Below are positions 23,850-37,363 of a DNA stretch of 64,000 nt, piece after piece. How positions within the stretch are numbered: position 1 is the stretch's first letter; each line of letters starts with the position of its first letter. The position numbers were made by a program, and so were the translations under genes. The notes beneath the pieces are model-generated. The model had not been told where the DNA came from. It was given only the letters and a program-made list of their open reading frames with translations, and did no database searches. Source of the stretch: Paguma larvata. Its lineage: Eukaryota > Chordata > Mammalia > Carnivora > Viverridae. The stretch is taken from assembly GCA_030068075.1 (NCBI GenBank), contig CM057823.1:16650485-16714484 (forward strand), in the 5' to 3' direction.

Positions 23850-24395
23850 GTCGTCATGGTACTCTAAGCTTAAAATCATTCAGTGGCTCTTCATAAGATG
23901 AAGCATAAAAGTCAAAATCTTTAACAAAGATCTTAATACTGTGTTTGATGCTAGAAATGATATCTTTCCTCCATTCCTCCTTATCCAGAGTTTATATCTC
24001 CTCGCCTTCCTGCCTCTCCACCAGTGTGAGATACCTTCTTTGAAAGCTTACAACCCTCCGATCTCATCTCCATAACTCTCTTTACACTGTGTGTGTTTAC
24101 TTTAAATCTAAACAATACTACTACTGCTATTAATAACAATACTCATTCACAAAAGCACATAAAATCCAATACAATGTACCCAGATTACAATGTATCCAGA
24201 GTAAGTAGAAATGTGTACCTACAATTAATTGCATTGCATTTTGGTTAATAATTCTAATTTCTATCTATTCAATAGACTAAGATGTTTTTGAGATGGACAC
24301 AATAAATTTTTCATCAATCAATTCTCACTGTCAGTACAATACTTAGCAAATAATGAAGCTGAGCCTGTATTTGCTGAATGAATAAGTGGTTAATA
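23850..24395 (+). repeat. L2 LINE 3' end
   Basis: AAAATCATTCAGTGGCTCTT, GCATAAAAGTCAAAATC, CTTCCTGCCTCTCCACC and finally ATTTGCTGAATGAATAAGTGG follow the L2 3' end in order. Non-coding. Confidence 0.62.
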
Positions 24396-24399
24396 AATA

Positions 24400-26015
24400 A
24401 AAGGCATGACATATTCCCTCAAGGAGCTCACAATATATTTAGGGAGATAAATCTAAGACAAATGAAAATTCAAAACCTGATCTGGTATAAAAAAAGTATA
24501 ATCTTTTGTATTTCAAGACACTAAGATGGCATCGAATATGTCTTTCAGTCTGTATAAAAAGTTAAAGTATTGATTTTCTCTAACAAGTACATGAAATACA
24601 AACATCATTTTCTAAACTTCTACAGACTCTTAATTGGATTCTTCTTTTTAATTTTAACTAATGAGTTTTCAGGAGTCTATGAAGCTATACAAAGATATGC
24701 ATTCATTGCATTTTACTAAATTTATTTAATGAGTTCAATTTTACCATGTTGGGAAAATCAATAAAACTTAGCACTGAGCAATGTTCCAAATTAATAATTA
24801 TTATCAAAAGTTTCTTTTAATTTTACAAAGAATGCTAAGTACATTTTGCCATAGAAACAACATTGCAAATTGTGGTTAGATTCCAGAGTATGTGGTAAGA
24901 TAAGAAATTCATTTAACTCAGTGCAGCATTTTATAGCTCCCCCTAGAAATATCATGCTTCCTTTTCATTATGTACAGTGCGGCTTGGAAACAGTTACCCA
25001 CATATGGATTAGATTCTCCTCATGCTCCCTCCTGCATCCAAGTGTGATTTGGGGACTAGCTCTCACCAAGGAGTATAAGTAGAAAAGGTATTTGTCAATC
25101 TCAGTAGTTTTGAGAAGCAGGTGTGTCTTCGAATAACTGAAAGGGAAGGACTGAGAGATCCTAGTGAATGACACAGTAACAAGGTTGAAAGATCCGGTGG
25201 CCACGATTTACCACATGAAGAAAAACTATCCACCAGACAGGAAAACATCCATAGGGCCCTGAAAGGACTGACAAGCAAACTTTGCTGTGTTACATCTCTG
25301 AAATTGTAAGGTTTGAGTCTAAAAATAGCTAAAATAATGTAATACACCTAGCATTTCTTAAATCATATCTTCTGGAATAATAGTCAATTATATATGCCAT
25401 AAAAAGTTCTAAGATCAGATATATTAGAAATTCTATATCCCTTGTAGAGATGGGCAATAGATATATTATTATTAACAAAAGCTCTGCAAATCTGTATGGA
25501 TTAAAAAAAAACATTTAACTGTGTTCAATGTAGCAATTCCCAAACTCACTGATAAATTTAAGTTATATTATTATCCTATATAAGTAGTATTAGTCAGAAA
25601 ACAAAAACAAAACAAACAAACAAAAAAAACCTTTTGAAACTCCTTAACCAAATCATTAATAATGTCTCCCATGAGCTGGCAATGAATTTTGAAATATTTT
25701 AAATACTTTTGGAGAAAGTCCTTAGGGTTAGATGTGGAGGCATGAGTGTATTTACCAAGGAACTGGGGTTTATGATAGGGACAGGGGATGTGTACGTAGT
25801 TGTTTCTAAGAAACTGATGTGGAGAGACAAGTTTGAGTTATCTCAAAGCAGAGAGAACGGACCAGCATCAAATGAGCAGGCGAAGGGGTAGAAGCAGTTT
25901 GACCAACATATAGTTATACATGTAAAATGTTAAAAGGCCAAAGGAGACATTTCTCCATATCATCCCTCTTATCCAAGGTACACCCTTTGCTGTAGGTAAC
26001 ACGTTTTGTTTGGCT
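24400..26015. other. Unassigned intron
   Basis: AT-rich with a less AT-rich patch at 24950-25270. No splice-bounded open frame or named repeat. Confidence 0.5.
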
Positions 26016-26033
26016 GACTCCATTTAGCCCCTT

Positions 26034-26266
26034 ATTTTTTTTTTCTTAAAGTTTATTTATTTCTTTTGAGAGAGAGAGAGAGCTAGAGAGAGAAGATGCA
26101 TGAGAGGGAAAGGAGCAGAGAGAGAGGAAGAGAGAGAATCCTAAGCAGGCCCTGCACTGTCAGTGTGGAGCGTGACTCGGGGATCAAACCCACCGACCAT
26201 GAGATCATGACCTGAGCTGAAATCAAGAGTAAGATGCTTAACTGACGGAGCCACCCAAACACCCCT
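26034..26266 (-). mobile_element. CAN SINE, minus
   Basis: T run, GTTTATTTATTTCTTTTGAG, GA block, AATCCTAAGCAGGCCCTGC, and head GGAGCCACCCAAACACCCC. The 14-bp flanks CCATTTAGCCCCTT (26020-26033) and CCACTTAATCCCTT (26267-26280) are an aged target duplication. Confidence 0.93.
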
Positions 26267-26269
26267 CCA

Positions 26270-28210
26270 CTTAATCCCTTCTAAAGAACATTTTCTCATC
26301 ATGATCTGAGAAGGGGCATTTCTGTATAGGGCAGGACAAAATTTTCTCTTCTTTTTACTTACCATGGCTGATGATACACAATAGGGCACAAGGCAGCCAA
26401 GCCATTGTCTGACGAGATGCTCGATGAATTTGTAAAGTACACAGAGAGGAACATGGGGGGGGGGTGGTGGGAGGGAGAATGGAAGTGCTGGGGGGGTGCA
26501 GGTTCTGTAAGGCACGGGGCGGAGGAGGACAGTCATTTTGAGTCATGTATAGATGAGGAAATAAGAAAGACTGACAGATGACAGACATCAGGGAGCCCCA
26601 GGCTACAGCTCAGTTTCTTGCAACAAAGAGCCTCTGAATAAGGCCCTACTTCATAACCCAATGAATCGGTATTCGAGCCATGAGCGAAGGCTGGAAATTT
26701 TTTTCAGTGATACACTTAAAAGTGAAATCTTCTTAATAAAACATTAAAAAAGAATGAGGTTTCACTGGATTTAGAAGTATTTAAATTATCCAAGGGGTAA
26801 ATTATTGTTTCAAAGAAGTCACGGTGAGATTTAATTTAGGCTTATTTACTAATAGACTCCTTGTTTTCAATTATGTGTTTACATTAAGGCCTAAAAGCTT
26901 AATACAAGCATCTTACACTGAGGTCAGTCCCCTGTCCTCAAGTGAATCCACCTAGCTGGGGTGTTTTGTTTCATCACCATGAGGTAAGGTATTGCGATGT
27001 ACATCTGTCTCTCTATCCTCTGTCTGTCATCTATCTACACAGTTGGTAAGGCATGGGCCCTCTATCTAAGGAAATAGGAATCTGAATGCAATTATAAAAG
27101 TGTATAAAAGCAACATATTTGAAGTTTTTGCAAAGCAGTTTATAAAGGAATCATGGAAAGAGAAGGATGGAGTTAATCAAATTATTACTTCGTTGTCCGC
27201 ATGAGACCAGTATAAATATAAATATGTGATATTTTCATGAATATAAATTCAATAAAATATAATAAATATGATATAATAAAAATAGAAATTTTTCTTTCAA
27301 TTATTTTAATGTAAATTTCATAAATTTTATGAATTGATTTTATTATTACATTGTATTATTATTTATTAAAATCAATTTATTTTATAAATTTGTTGTAATG
27401 GTTATAATTTTTATAAATTTGTTCTGTTTGGTTTTAGGAATGCTTTTTATCTGGGAAAATTTTTTAGCCGGGAACAATTTTTACAAATTGCAGCATCCTA
27501 AGATTTCCTAGAGTTTTTAAAATAAACTTTACCTTTTCCCATTAAACCGTATGAGATCAACCAAACAACAATCATCTTGTCCCATTACGACCAACATTAT
27601 ATGCAACAGGTAGGATTGGATAAGTGGATTGCTTTTGCTTAAAGTTTTACATTCTTGCAGGAAATTGAAGCAAAAATGAAAACTAATATTGTTATGACAC
27701 AAGAAGTTGAATTTCACAATGAAACCAAAGAAATTTTCTGAATATCTTAAAAGTTTTGGTGTACCGTGATTTAAAATTCAGCTAACTTCAAAAAGAAAGG
27801 ACAAACGAGGACTTAAAACCTAGCTAGAGAGCACTATTATCATTTATTTCAAAAATACAATGTCTTTGGAAAGACCAGAATTGATGAGAAGATTCAGCAC
27901 ATTTAAGTAAGATAATTTCTAACTTTTCATAACTTCGAGTTAGATGCATGAATGAAGAAATTATAGAAGCAACAATCATAACAAAGACAGCATTAAAAAT
28001 AAAATAATCCTCTTGCAGGTGTATGGAAAGGAAAACCACTAGGGATAATGCCATTTCAACTGAGCGCGAATACGCAAAGTTGATTGGGAAACCCAAACCC
28101 CAAAACCAGCAGAACTCCCGGAGGGTAGAAAAGAAAGCTCAATGCCTGTACCAGTGTGAGAAGAAATATCACTTTTAAGTGCTTCAGATATTCTATGGCC
28201 TCTCTCTTAG
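26270..28210. other. Unassigned intron with G-rich and AT-palindromic patches
   Basis: Holds a G-rich cluster at 26455-26496 and an AT-only block with inverted repeats at 27225-27425. No gene recognised. Confidence 0.5.
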
Positions 28211-28840
28211 GTTAACTCTCTTTTGTTTGTAAATAAGGAAGATAGCAGTGATGCTCATAAGCCAAAGGAAAAATCATCAAAAAATCACTTAGGAGTTTCA
28301 CTGGTAATACGGGAAATGGGACAGACTCTGAACTTCTGATGTAGGCTGTATAGTGGGCAGAGCTGGCATGCGTCTCCCACCACTGCACACAGTAAGCACG
28401 TAGAGTTACTGGGCAAATATATAAGGGTGAAATCAATACATTGCCTACCTTTAAAGAGAGATAGATGTGTGTGTTAAAAATAGAAGTGAACACAGAGTAG
28501 TTAGGCTGAATTGGCCTTGGAGGAGGGATGAGGAGATGAATAGTAAACCCAGTTATGGTCCCTGAAGCTAATGACTGCGGTGAAACCCCAGCCCTGGCAC
28601 AGGAGTTATGGCTTTGGTTTGGTGTGAAGCAGGGAGATGGAACTGAGGATTCTAAATTCAGCTGGACCCGGAACATCACAGTCTTTGTGACACCAGGACA
28701 AACAGCTGAAATTACAACTGGCCCAGGGAAGCCATGTGGGGATTTGTGTCTGCCTGAGTCTCTGAGTGCGTACATCTGTGGGTGTTCGCACGTGTGTGTG
28801 CATGCCTGTGTGTGTAGAGTGCCTTCAAATGGAGACTGAA
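28211..28840. other. Unassigned GC-richer block with the longest open frames
   Basis: A 187-codon frame (28212-28775, minus, the SGCZ sense strand) and an overlapping 94-codon plus-strand frame. Neither shows a known domain, signal sequence or repeat match, and the composition looks random. A TG-rich run follows at 28780-28820. I do not call a gene. Confidence 0.3.
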
Positions 28841-31380
28841 AATCTCAAGTAGGTCCCGGGCTTTGATATTATAAGCTTATCCTTTTTTTGATCCCCACAG
28901 ACATGCAGTAAGCTTTCTTGCCATCTCCTTGAAGTGTCAGATCTCTTTTTCCTAGTCTAGTTCCTGCCCCCACCCCTCTCCAGACACACGCAAAGAAATG
29001 CACTCTTCCAAGGACTTACACTTTGTTGCAGTGACATCAGCTCCAACCCTTTCATGCAAATCCACAGGCTCTTCTCCAGTTATCTGGTAAGTGTTAAAAT
29101 GTTACTGAGGCAGCTAGGGGCTTTCTGTTCTGACTTACAATGTCCTCTTTCTTTCCCTTTATTGAGAAATTCCTTTCCTCACTTATGATTTAATGATGGG
29201 TTTAATGGCTTTTTTTTAACTTGTTACCCAACATTTGCAGATGTTAGAGCCAGAATAATTTTTCATCTTATTTTTATCTTATTATCCTGCCAGAAGTGAT
29301 ATCAGACCAAGAATTTCCCTCATATCTTTTTATTGATGAAACTATTTTTACTTGACAGGAATACATATTCGTTTTCCCTGTCCACCAATGGAGATGAAAT
29401 ACAAAATTAGCATTTTGTTGCATGATAACAATGTAATGACCATAACCCATGGATAGTTTTAGAAGATCTCCATCTCAAGATTATGAATTACAACCAAAAG
29501 AAGGAAATGCAGAGGATTATTTTGAACCAAAATCATTTTTGCGAACTATTCTAAATGTCTAACAAGCTTCGATATAATATTCTCAAATAGCCAAAAAAAA
29601 AAAAAAAAAGAAAAGAAAAAAAGAAAAAAAAAAAACTTTCCCCAGACATGCTTTTCAAGTATTCTAGTTCTGAGTTGCAGTAAATACTGTGGAACAGCAT
29701 CCAGATCTTTCCTTTAGGACGGAAGCATCCATTTTTCCCTGCTGCTTCGAGTTTGGTGGCTCGTGACTCTCCACTGAGTCTTTGCTAGTCTCTTTTAATA
29801 AAAAATTCATTTAATTTATATTCACAATGAATTCCATCCGTCAGGGCTGTTTTCTTACCATTTGTTTTTTGTTTGTTTGCTTTCAGCAGTGATGATTTCT
29901 GTAAGCGCCTGGAATATATTCTACTACAGAGTAAATAGAACCGTGACTCCTTTTCTGTTAATAAGCAAAACACCTTTCTGGGAGAGCCCGAAGACCTCAT
30001 GCCGTTCTCATGCCAGGTCAGAACGTGCTGATTTTTAGCACAATGCTAGTTTTACTAGAATTTTAAAAAATGCCATCATTACATTGTTTCTTATTTCTAC
30101 TGAAATATTTATATGGCTCTACATTGTGGAAAACCAGTTACCATGTAAGATGGGGATTTCTTCATCTACACAATCATAATAAAGAACCTAATACTTAAAA
30201 AAAGATTCTGGGAGGAAACATCTAATATGTACTATTGTATAAAGGGCTTCAGTCAACCTTAGAACTCCATCCACCTGTCCATCAACGTATAGATCCATAA
30301 ATTTTGAATTCTGTAGGTTTCTCACTGCCAACAGGCAGCTGAATTTGTTTGGAGTTCAGAAGAGAAAGTGGGTAAATAATGAATCTCCAGCATACAAGGT
30401 TTTGACATGGAAACCTAATTAGTCATCTGCTTAATTAGAGGTAAGTGTCAAGTTAACTATCTTCAGCTTCTCATTCTTTTGTTCCCCAGAATAAAATATT
30501 TTCAATCACTTTATTGATACTGAAATTTACTTACAAATTTGTTCCTGTTCTTAATTACCTGTCATGCAGCATGATAGAAAGATTAAAATACTAATTTAAA
30601 AATATACTAATTTATGAAAATAGACTTAGAAATGACTTAAAATTGAATTTGTTAGTTTTATCTCAAATTCATTGTGACTTAAATCTAGTCACTTGGTGTG
30701 GTAACATTTATAACTTAATTTAAAAAGGCTCTATATGTAGCGTATATTTAATGAAACCTGCAGAATTTTAACTATATGGGGGAGGGGAGTGGGGCTACTT
30801 CAGAACTTGTTTGTAAAATTTATATCTGGCAAGCATATTTAGTTAATCAATACATTTCTATTAAATTTGTGCCTCTAAAGTTCTCATTTTTAAATTAAAA
30901 TTAACCAAATAATTCTGATGCTTCCTAAAAAATCTTTTCAATGTATTCGGAAAGTCATTCATGATTTACTGTGTACATATGGAAGGAGTGAGAAAAATGA
31001 CACTTGAACTACATCTGAGAACTAATAATAATAAAATAAAATAAGAATTTGAACAGATAATTCAAAGAAGTAGAAATACAAGTAGTCAGTAAACTTAAAG
31101 ACATACTATCCCCTTATTATTAGGTAAATTGATATTTTTGAAGTAATGAATCTAAAAACTTTTTATCTACCAAAATGATGAACATATTACAGTTTTCGGC
31201 ATGAAGTGTGCTAGAGATTTTGGTGGGATAGTTTTCTTACATGTTTCTGATAAAGTATATTTGGAACAACCACTCTGGAATTAAGTCAGTGTCATCTATC
31301 AACAGTGAAGAGGGACTTACTCTATTAAAAAAAAAAAAAAGTCTAAAGAGAATATTTAGAGAAATTATCACCCAGTTTTA
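28841..31380. other. Unassigned intron
   Basis: No recognised gene. An A-rich low-complexity run lies at 29591-29635. The rest is ordinary AT-rich sequence. Confidence 0.5.
29591..29635. repeat. A-rich low-complexity run
   Basis: A run with scattered G. No SINE or LINE body adjoins it. Confidence 0.8.
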
Positions 31381-31384
31381 CAAA

Positions 31385-31760
31385 TAGAAATGCTCAACAA
31401 TGTATTTGAAAGGTGGTTTATAATTGGAAAACATTGGAAATAACTCCATATACAGCAGCAAGGGAATGGATAAATCAGATATGGTATGTATATTTGAAAA
31501 TGGAATTTTTTAATCTATGGTTAGATTCATAAAATTGATCTTTTACTACCATAGTTAAAAATATTATTGCATAAATAAAAAAGATTGTAAGAAAGGTGGA
31601 CAGATATGATTCATATGCAATTGACTTCATATAGAATTAAAAGCTCTAAGTATAATATATTTTTTTAAAAAAAAGAGTCTGGTAGGAAACCCAGCACATT
31701 CATTACAAGAATTCACTTGTGATTAGAAGGAGTAAAAAGTGAAGGTTCACTGAGATCATG
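31385..31760 (+). mobile_element. Old L1/HAL1 3' fragment, plus strand
   Basis: TTGGAAAACATTGGAAATAA, GCAAGGGAATGGATAAATCA, and AGAGTCTGGTAGGAAACCC follow the order of old L1 3' ends in sense. No intact frame. Confidence 0.5.
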
Positions 31761-31764
31761 GCAT

Positions 31765-32885
31765 AAGTTGCCAAAATAAATTAGGCATGAATAGACAGAA
31801 ACTGGATTTGAATTGCTGTAGCATAGATGGCTAAGAGACACACTTGAAATCAGCAGATATTACTATTGAGCTTAGATGGCCAGAGAACGGAAAAGGAAAC
31901 TTGTGCATATGCCAGACATGTGCTAGCTGCCACAGTATTAGCAGGCGGCATGGACTCTGCATCTCGAAGTTTGCATTTAGTAGGAAGAGGATAGACTGGG
32001 GCATAGGAGGAGAGTAAATGAAAATAATTTTATGCACACAGACTTTAATATAGAGATTAAAATATAAGGTAAAATTGAAAGAAAATATCCAAGAGAACTC
32101 GAGTATGAAGACTCAATTAAAAATACAATGTCATGAATTTCCAGCCTGACGCTAATTGTTTGATCTCAGAATCAATATCAGCTACTAGGTAAAGGGAGTT
32201 CAGTAAAAGAGTAGAAAAATAGAGCATATAGGAGGTAGAGCATAAAAACGAGAAGTTAATCCAAGGGAAAACCTTGCCTTGGGAAGTAAGGGAAAGAGGG
32301 GACAAGAAAAGGAACACTGAAAAAAAAAAAATAAAGGAAGGAAGAAACTAAGCTTGTATGGTTATATCCAAGTCAAGAAAATTTGAAACAAGGAGAGATA
32401 GCAAGGAGACGAGCACAGGGTTCAAGTATACTTTTTTGTCCTGACTGGTATCAGTTTGAATATTAACAGGCACAAGACATACTGAGATACTCTAGCACTT
32501 CTGGCCGCGATGGCACCAATAAGCAAGAGTGGAAATATTAAGCTTAAGAGTCTTCTGGTCTAGGTGACAAATGGATCAAACTTTACAAACCAAAAAATTT
32601 CCTTATCTCAACTAGGGCTAATTCTAAAAAACTTGGCTGTCAGCTCTTCTTGTCCACACGAGAGCATCTCTAATACCTGTCCATAACCCTTCTGCATGAC
32701 CCCTCCCCCCATCCTATCTGGCTTACTAACTTTGCTGCCTACACTAATTGATCTCTCCATATAATGTAACATTTTATCCATACCACATTTTGAAATACTT
32801 GGCTTTTATGCCAAAACATTCTCTTCGTTTCCAAATAACTTTCTTAGACCATTTTCTGGGCATTTTGAACTTTATGGACCCTCCA
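31765..32885. other. Unassigned intron
   Basis: No named repeat or exon seen. 32640-32760 is C-rich and may be an unidentified old repeat. Confidence 0.45.
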
Positions 32886-32889
32886 AGGT

Positions 32890-33150
32890 TAGTAGAGAAT
32901 AGTGTTTAAGTCTAAAGGCTCTGAAGTCATATTGCCTGAATTAAAATCTCATGCTTACACAAATTATTTCTATGACCTGGGGCAAGTTACTCAACTTCTC
33001 TGTGACTCAATTTCTTTATCTGCAAAATGCTATTAAGAATAGCTTTCTCTTCATGAAATTAGTGAGAGGGTTTTATTATTATGAGCAAAAAATTTAGAAA
33101 ATGTGCTGACAGTGAGAAAGCAATAAATGTATATTAGCTATTATTATTCT
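32890..33150 (+). repeat. MIR SINE, near full length
   Basis: CTCTGAAGTCATATTGCCTG, GGGGCAAGTTACTCAACTTC, TCTGTGACTCAATTTC, ATCTGCAAAATG, and the tail region GCAATAAATGTATATTAGC occur in MIR order. Confidence 0.88.
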
Positions 33151-33164
33151 ATTTTATAACCATC

Positions 33165-33385
33165 CTTCAAAGACATAGTTCCCTGTGATTCTATCTTTGG
33201 CCCTCTTGTCTTTGAATTTCGTATATCTACTTAATGATGTAACCTCTGTTCATGACTTTATTTAAAATATTATGTCTTTCTACCTGGAACTCTCATTACA
33301 ACTCAGACTTCTATGTTCAACTGTCCACAAGATACCTCCCCTGAAATATCCCACAGGTTATTACCAATTCAATATGTCTAAAGGG
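33165..33385 (+). repeat. L2 LINE fragment
   Basis: TTGGCCCTCTTGTCTTTG, CAGACTTCTATGTTCAACTG, CCACAAGATACCTCC, and CCAATTCAATATGTCTAAA match sense L2 upstream of its 3' end. Diverged. Confidence 0.5.
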
Positions 33386-33389
33386 AAAC

Positions 33390-35770
33390 AGTAAATATTT
33401 ACTGAATCACTACACAGTGTTGAGTTTAAGGAAATAATCAGAACTTAATGTTATTAGAAAAAATATTTTACTCTTTGTTATGAAATTAATGTTTTATTGT
33501 GCAAATATGGAAAATGTATGAACGCATTAAAAAGAAAGTGATTTCTATGATGCTATCATTCACATATGAACACAAGACTTTTTCTATTGGAAACTGGGTA
33601 AAATATAATAAAAATTACTCTTGCAAATTAAGAATAATAGATCTTATTTTTAGGAAATAAATACTAGACACACTAGTATTCTAACATTTAGAGTATGCCA
33701 ATATGATAATACACTAAGAAGACAAACATACCACAAGTGTCCATCTGCCAGGACAAGACAAACCAAATAGGTAAAACATGATATACAGTGTGTCTGTAGA
33801 ATCAAATTCCTAAGCATATAAGCATCACTGTTAATTAAATATGTGTATACATATGCATGTAATATATGTACATGTGTATTTACCCCAAATGTACATATGG
33901 ATATGTAACCTAAAATATGCATCTATATTATATAAAATACTATGTTGAGAGATCACTTTTTAAATTTTCTAAAAAATTTTCTGCCATGAACTTCTGAAAC
34001 TAAAGAACATTACTTTAAATTCTCATAGAAGTTCTATGTATTGACCAATTCTTAGTACTTACATGTTTAAATACTTTAATTATAATTAAATATAATGATA
34101 ACATTTAAATTATCATTATCTAAATGATAAAACTGCATTTTTCTCAAAAGCTGACATCATTACACTGTATCTGGATTTATTCCCAAACATTTTTCTGTGG
34201 AACAACATTGATAACAAAAACATTGCTTAATGTTTTCAAACATTATAGATATATTTCAATTTCAATTTGGCAAGCTACCATTCCATTGCTACGAATAAAG
34301 TATTTGTCCTAGCATTGTTCTTGAATCCAAATATGTTATTACATCTAACTTCTGATGTCAATCTCTTCAATCTTTACTGCACATTTTACTTATTCCCCAA
34401 GTGTTTGTGTACTCTGTTGGTTTATAAGCTACAAGCAGATGTTCTGTTATAACCATGTCAAGAATGCAAGATAATTTATACATTCGATCAGCAGTAAAAC
34501 AGGCACACAATTTTTATTTGTACTAAAAAGTTCCAAGTCTATACTCTCTATTTTCTTGATTCCAAATAAGTTCATAATTTGATTGCTAATCATGCCAAGA
34601 GTAGTAGCAAGATTGATTTCTCTTATTTGAGAACATTTGATTAAGATCACAAATCTAACAAAACTGAGGATTTCATTTATTCTTCAACAAAAAATTGGCA
34701 TATTTATTTGACTTACATGCAGATTTTCTGAATCTCTAGATGCAACATTTGAAGATATTGGTAAAGATTTTATCTGAAATTAACTTATTAATTTATAAAA
34801 TTAATACAACCATGCCCATTCCTCTCGACAGATTTGATAAAAAGGTAAAATTAGATAGCTTATCAAGATCTTTGAAAACAACTGAACATTGTAAAGTCTT
34901 GTGAAAATAACAAAATCATTAACAGAAACCTTTAATTAAAACAGGTCTCTTTGGAAACTCTGGACCAATAAGCCAATGTCTTGGATATTCAGTGGAATGA
35001 GTTGAGGGAGTGTCCATAGAAAGATATGTATTACATCTAAGAGTGAAAAACAGTAAATTGCCCAACTTCAGAGTCAGATCTTCTCTATTTTGATACATGA
35101 GAAGGTTTTAATGGTGTCATTAGCTGTATAGATCAGTTACCCCAAGTCTTTTACAAGTTACTGGTATTTGTCGAGAGAGTAAAATATTAATAAGCTCCCC
35201 AAATTCCTAGATCCTGGAGGAAAACTAACAGACTGAAGAGAAAGTTGAAGATGGACAAATGGAAACACTGCATATTAAGAAACAGGAAATAGTATAATGT
35301 AGAGATCATAAAATTAGAGGGCTAACCTCTATATTTTCTAGAAGAAAATAGACCTATTTAACAAAACTGTGACATAAAACATCTGGATGTTCCTGATGAT
35401 GAGATACAATCGAATGTTTGTGGAGTTTTAGTTTTTTTTTTATTTTTTGCTCATAGGTATAAAGATAACCCAGGTAAAAAGAAGAAAAATATATATACAT
35501 ATGGCTATCTGCACAGAAACTCAAGGCATGATGTTGAGCATTTGATAGAGCTTATAAGAATGATACTTTGACTACAGTGTTTTGAATATCATCTTTGCAA
35601 TGGCACAATATTAATGAAATAACATTGTAAAACTCCTTGGTAAGCCTAATCACTACTTGGTTTTGAATAAGAATTAACATAGAAATAAAATATATTTTCA
35701 TCTATATTAATATTTAATTTTTAGGTATGATCTATATAAAATTTTAACAATGTGTAAATACTATCAATTC
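33390..35770. other. Unassigned AT-rich intron
   Basis: No repeat or exon recognised. Confidence 0.5.
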
Positions 35771-35776
35771 TGACAA

Positions 35777-35877
35777 TATATATACACGTATATATATTGT
35801 ATATGTGTATACATATGTATATACATATACATGTATGTGTATTGTATATACAATTGTATATATGTATATATACATAT
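35777..35877. repeat. (TA/TG)n compound tandem repeat
   Basis: Mixed TATA, TGTA and CATA units, partly self-complementary. Confidence 0.9.
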
Positions 35878-35998
35878 GACATAATACTCAGCAGATATTG
35901 GGAGATAGAGGTTGGTAAAGAAATCAATGAAGGTAAAAGTTTAGTGGCTTATTCATACTGCATGAGAGGGAATGGAGTGCTATCTACAGGATTTGACA

Positions 35999-36745
35999 AG
36001 ATGGCTGTGGAGTAGAGGACCCTAGGCTCACCTTGTCCTGTCACCTACGACTAGATAACTATCACATCATCTCAAATACCCCAGAAACTGACCTGAAGAC
36101 TGAAAGAACAAACTCCACAGCTAAAGGGGGAGAAAAGGTCCCATTTAAGAAGGTAGAAAATCTGGTGATGTAGTTTAGGGGAGAAATGCATCAAGGGTGC
36201 TGTGGAGGGAAGGGAGCTCTGGTCCCAGAAAAAGGCAAGCGAGAGAGAAGTGCCAGGGGAACCCATAAGGAGAACATTTCCCCAAATGCACTGGCCTGGA
36301 AAACCGAATGGGCTGAATTTAATGAGTCCTTACAACCAGTGGGGCTTGCAGACAGGAGTTTTACAAGTTGTGGGTGGGGATAGTGGGGGTAGGGGGGAGT
36401 CAGCAGGAGTGGCTAGGACAAAGCCTTGAGAGCACTCACTGCGCTGCTCCTGGAGAGAAGGCAGGCAAGCAACCTGGGGGCAAAATGGCAATCTGAAGAG
36501 TGTTGAAGGTACACAATGGGGGGATTCTTTGTTCTTTCCAGAGTGCACCTTAAGAGGCAGCCTTCAGGGACATGCCTCTCCAGGAACAAAGGAGGTGTCC
36601 TAGATAATTTCCTTCCCATCCCCCTCAGCATAAATACAGAGCTACCCACTGGAAGCAGCCCTGGGGGTGACACCGGCTGCCTAACTTGCCTACACCAAGC
36701 TCCACCCCCCTGCACACCAGGGGAACTACCTTCTAGAACCACAAG
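35999..36745 (+). promoter_or_regulatory. L1 5'UTR (ancestral internal promoter)
   Basis: GC-richer than its surroundings, with G-run clusters near 36360-36405. CpGs are few, as expected after methylation decay. The role as L1 promoter is known from the family; present activity is not shown. Confidence 0.7.
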
Positions 36746-37363
36746 GTAAAATCTGGAAAGACCTCAAATACATGGATGTTAAATATGTTGCTAAATGATG
36801 GATGGTTTTGGTAAAAACCAAGAAGATAAAAAATACATGGAAACATGAGAAAATGAAACACAAATTTCCAAAGCCTTTGGCATGCAGCAAAAGCAGTCCT
36901 AAAGGGAAATATACAGCAACACAGGCCTAACTTAAGACACAAGAAGAATCTCTAATAAACAATCTAAACTTACACCTAACGGAGCTAGAAAAAGACCAAC
37001 AAAGACAAAAGCCAGTGGAAGGAAGGAAATAAGAAAGATAGTAGCAGAAATAAATGATAAAGAAAAACAAACGAACAAAAAATCCCAAAAACAAAAAAAC
37101 AAAAAAACACAGCAGAAGAGATTAGTGAAAACCAGGAGTTCGTTCTTCGAAAAAAGTTAATAAAATTGAGAAACCTCTAGCCAGACTTCTCAAAAAGAAA
37201 AAAAAGAAGGAATTCAAATAAATAAAATCACAAACGAGAGAAGTAAGATAACAACCAACAACATGGAAATACAAACAATTATAAGAGAATATTATGAAAA
37301 AGTATATGCTAACAAATTGGACAACCTTGAAGAAATGGATAAATTCTTAGAAATGTATAAACT

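Noticed and set aside
26141..26536. 131-codon minus-strand frame
   Set aside because: Part runs through a SINE and part through the G-rich cluster; no domain.
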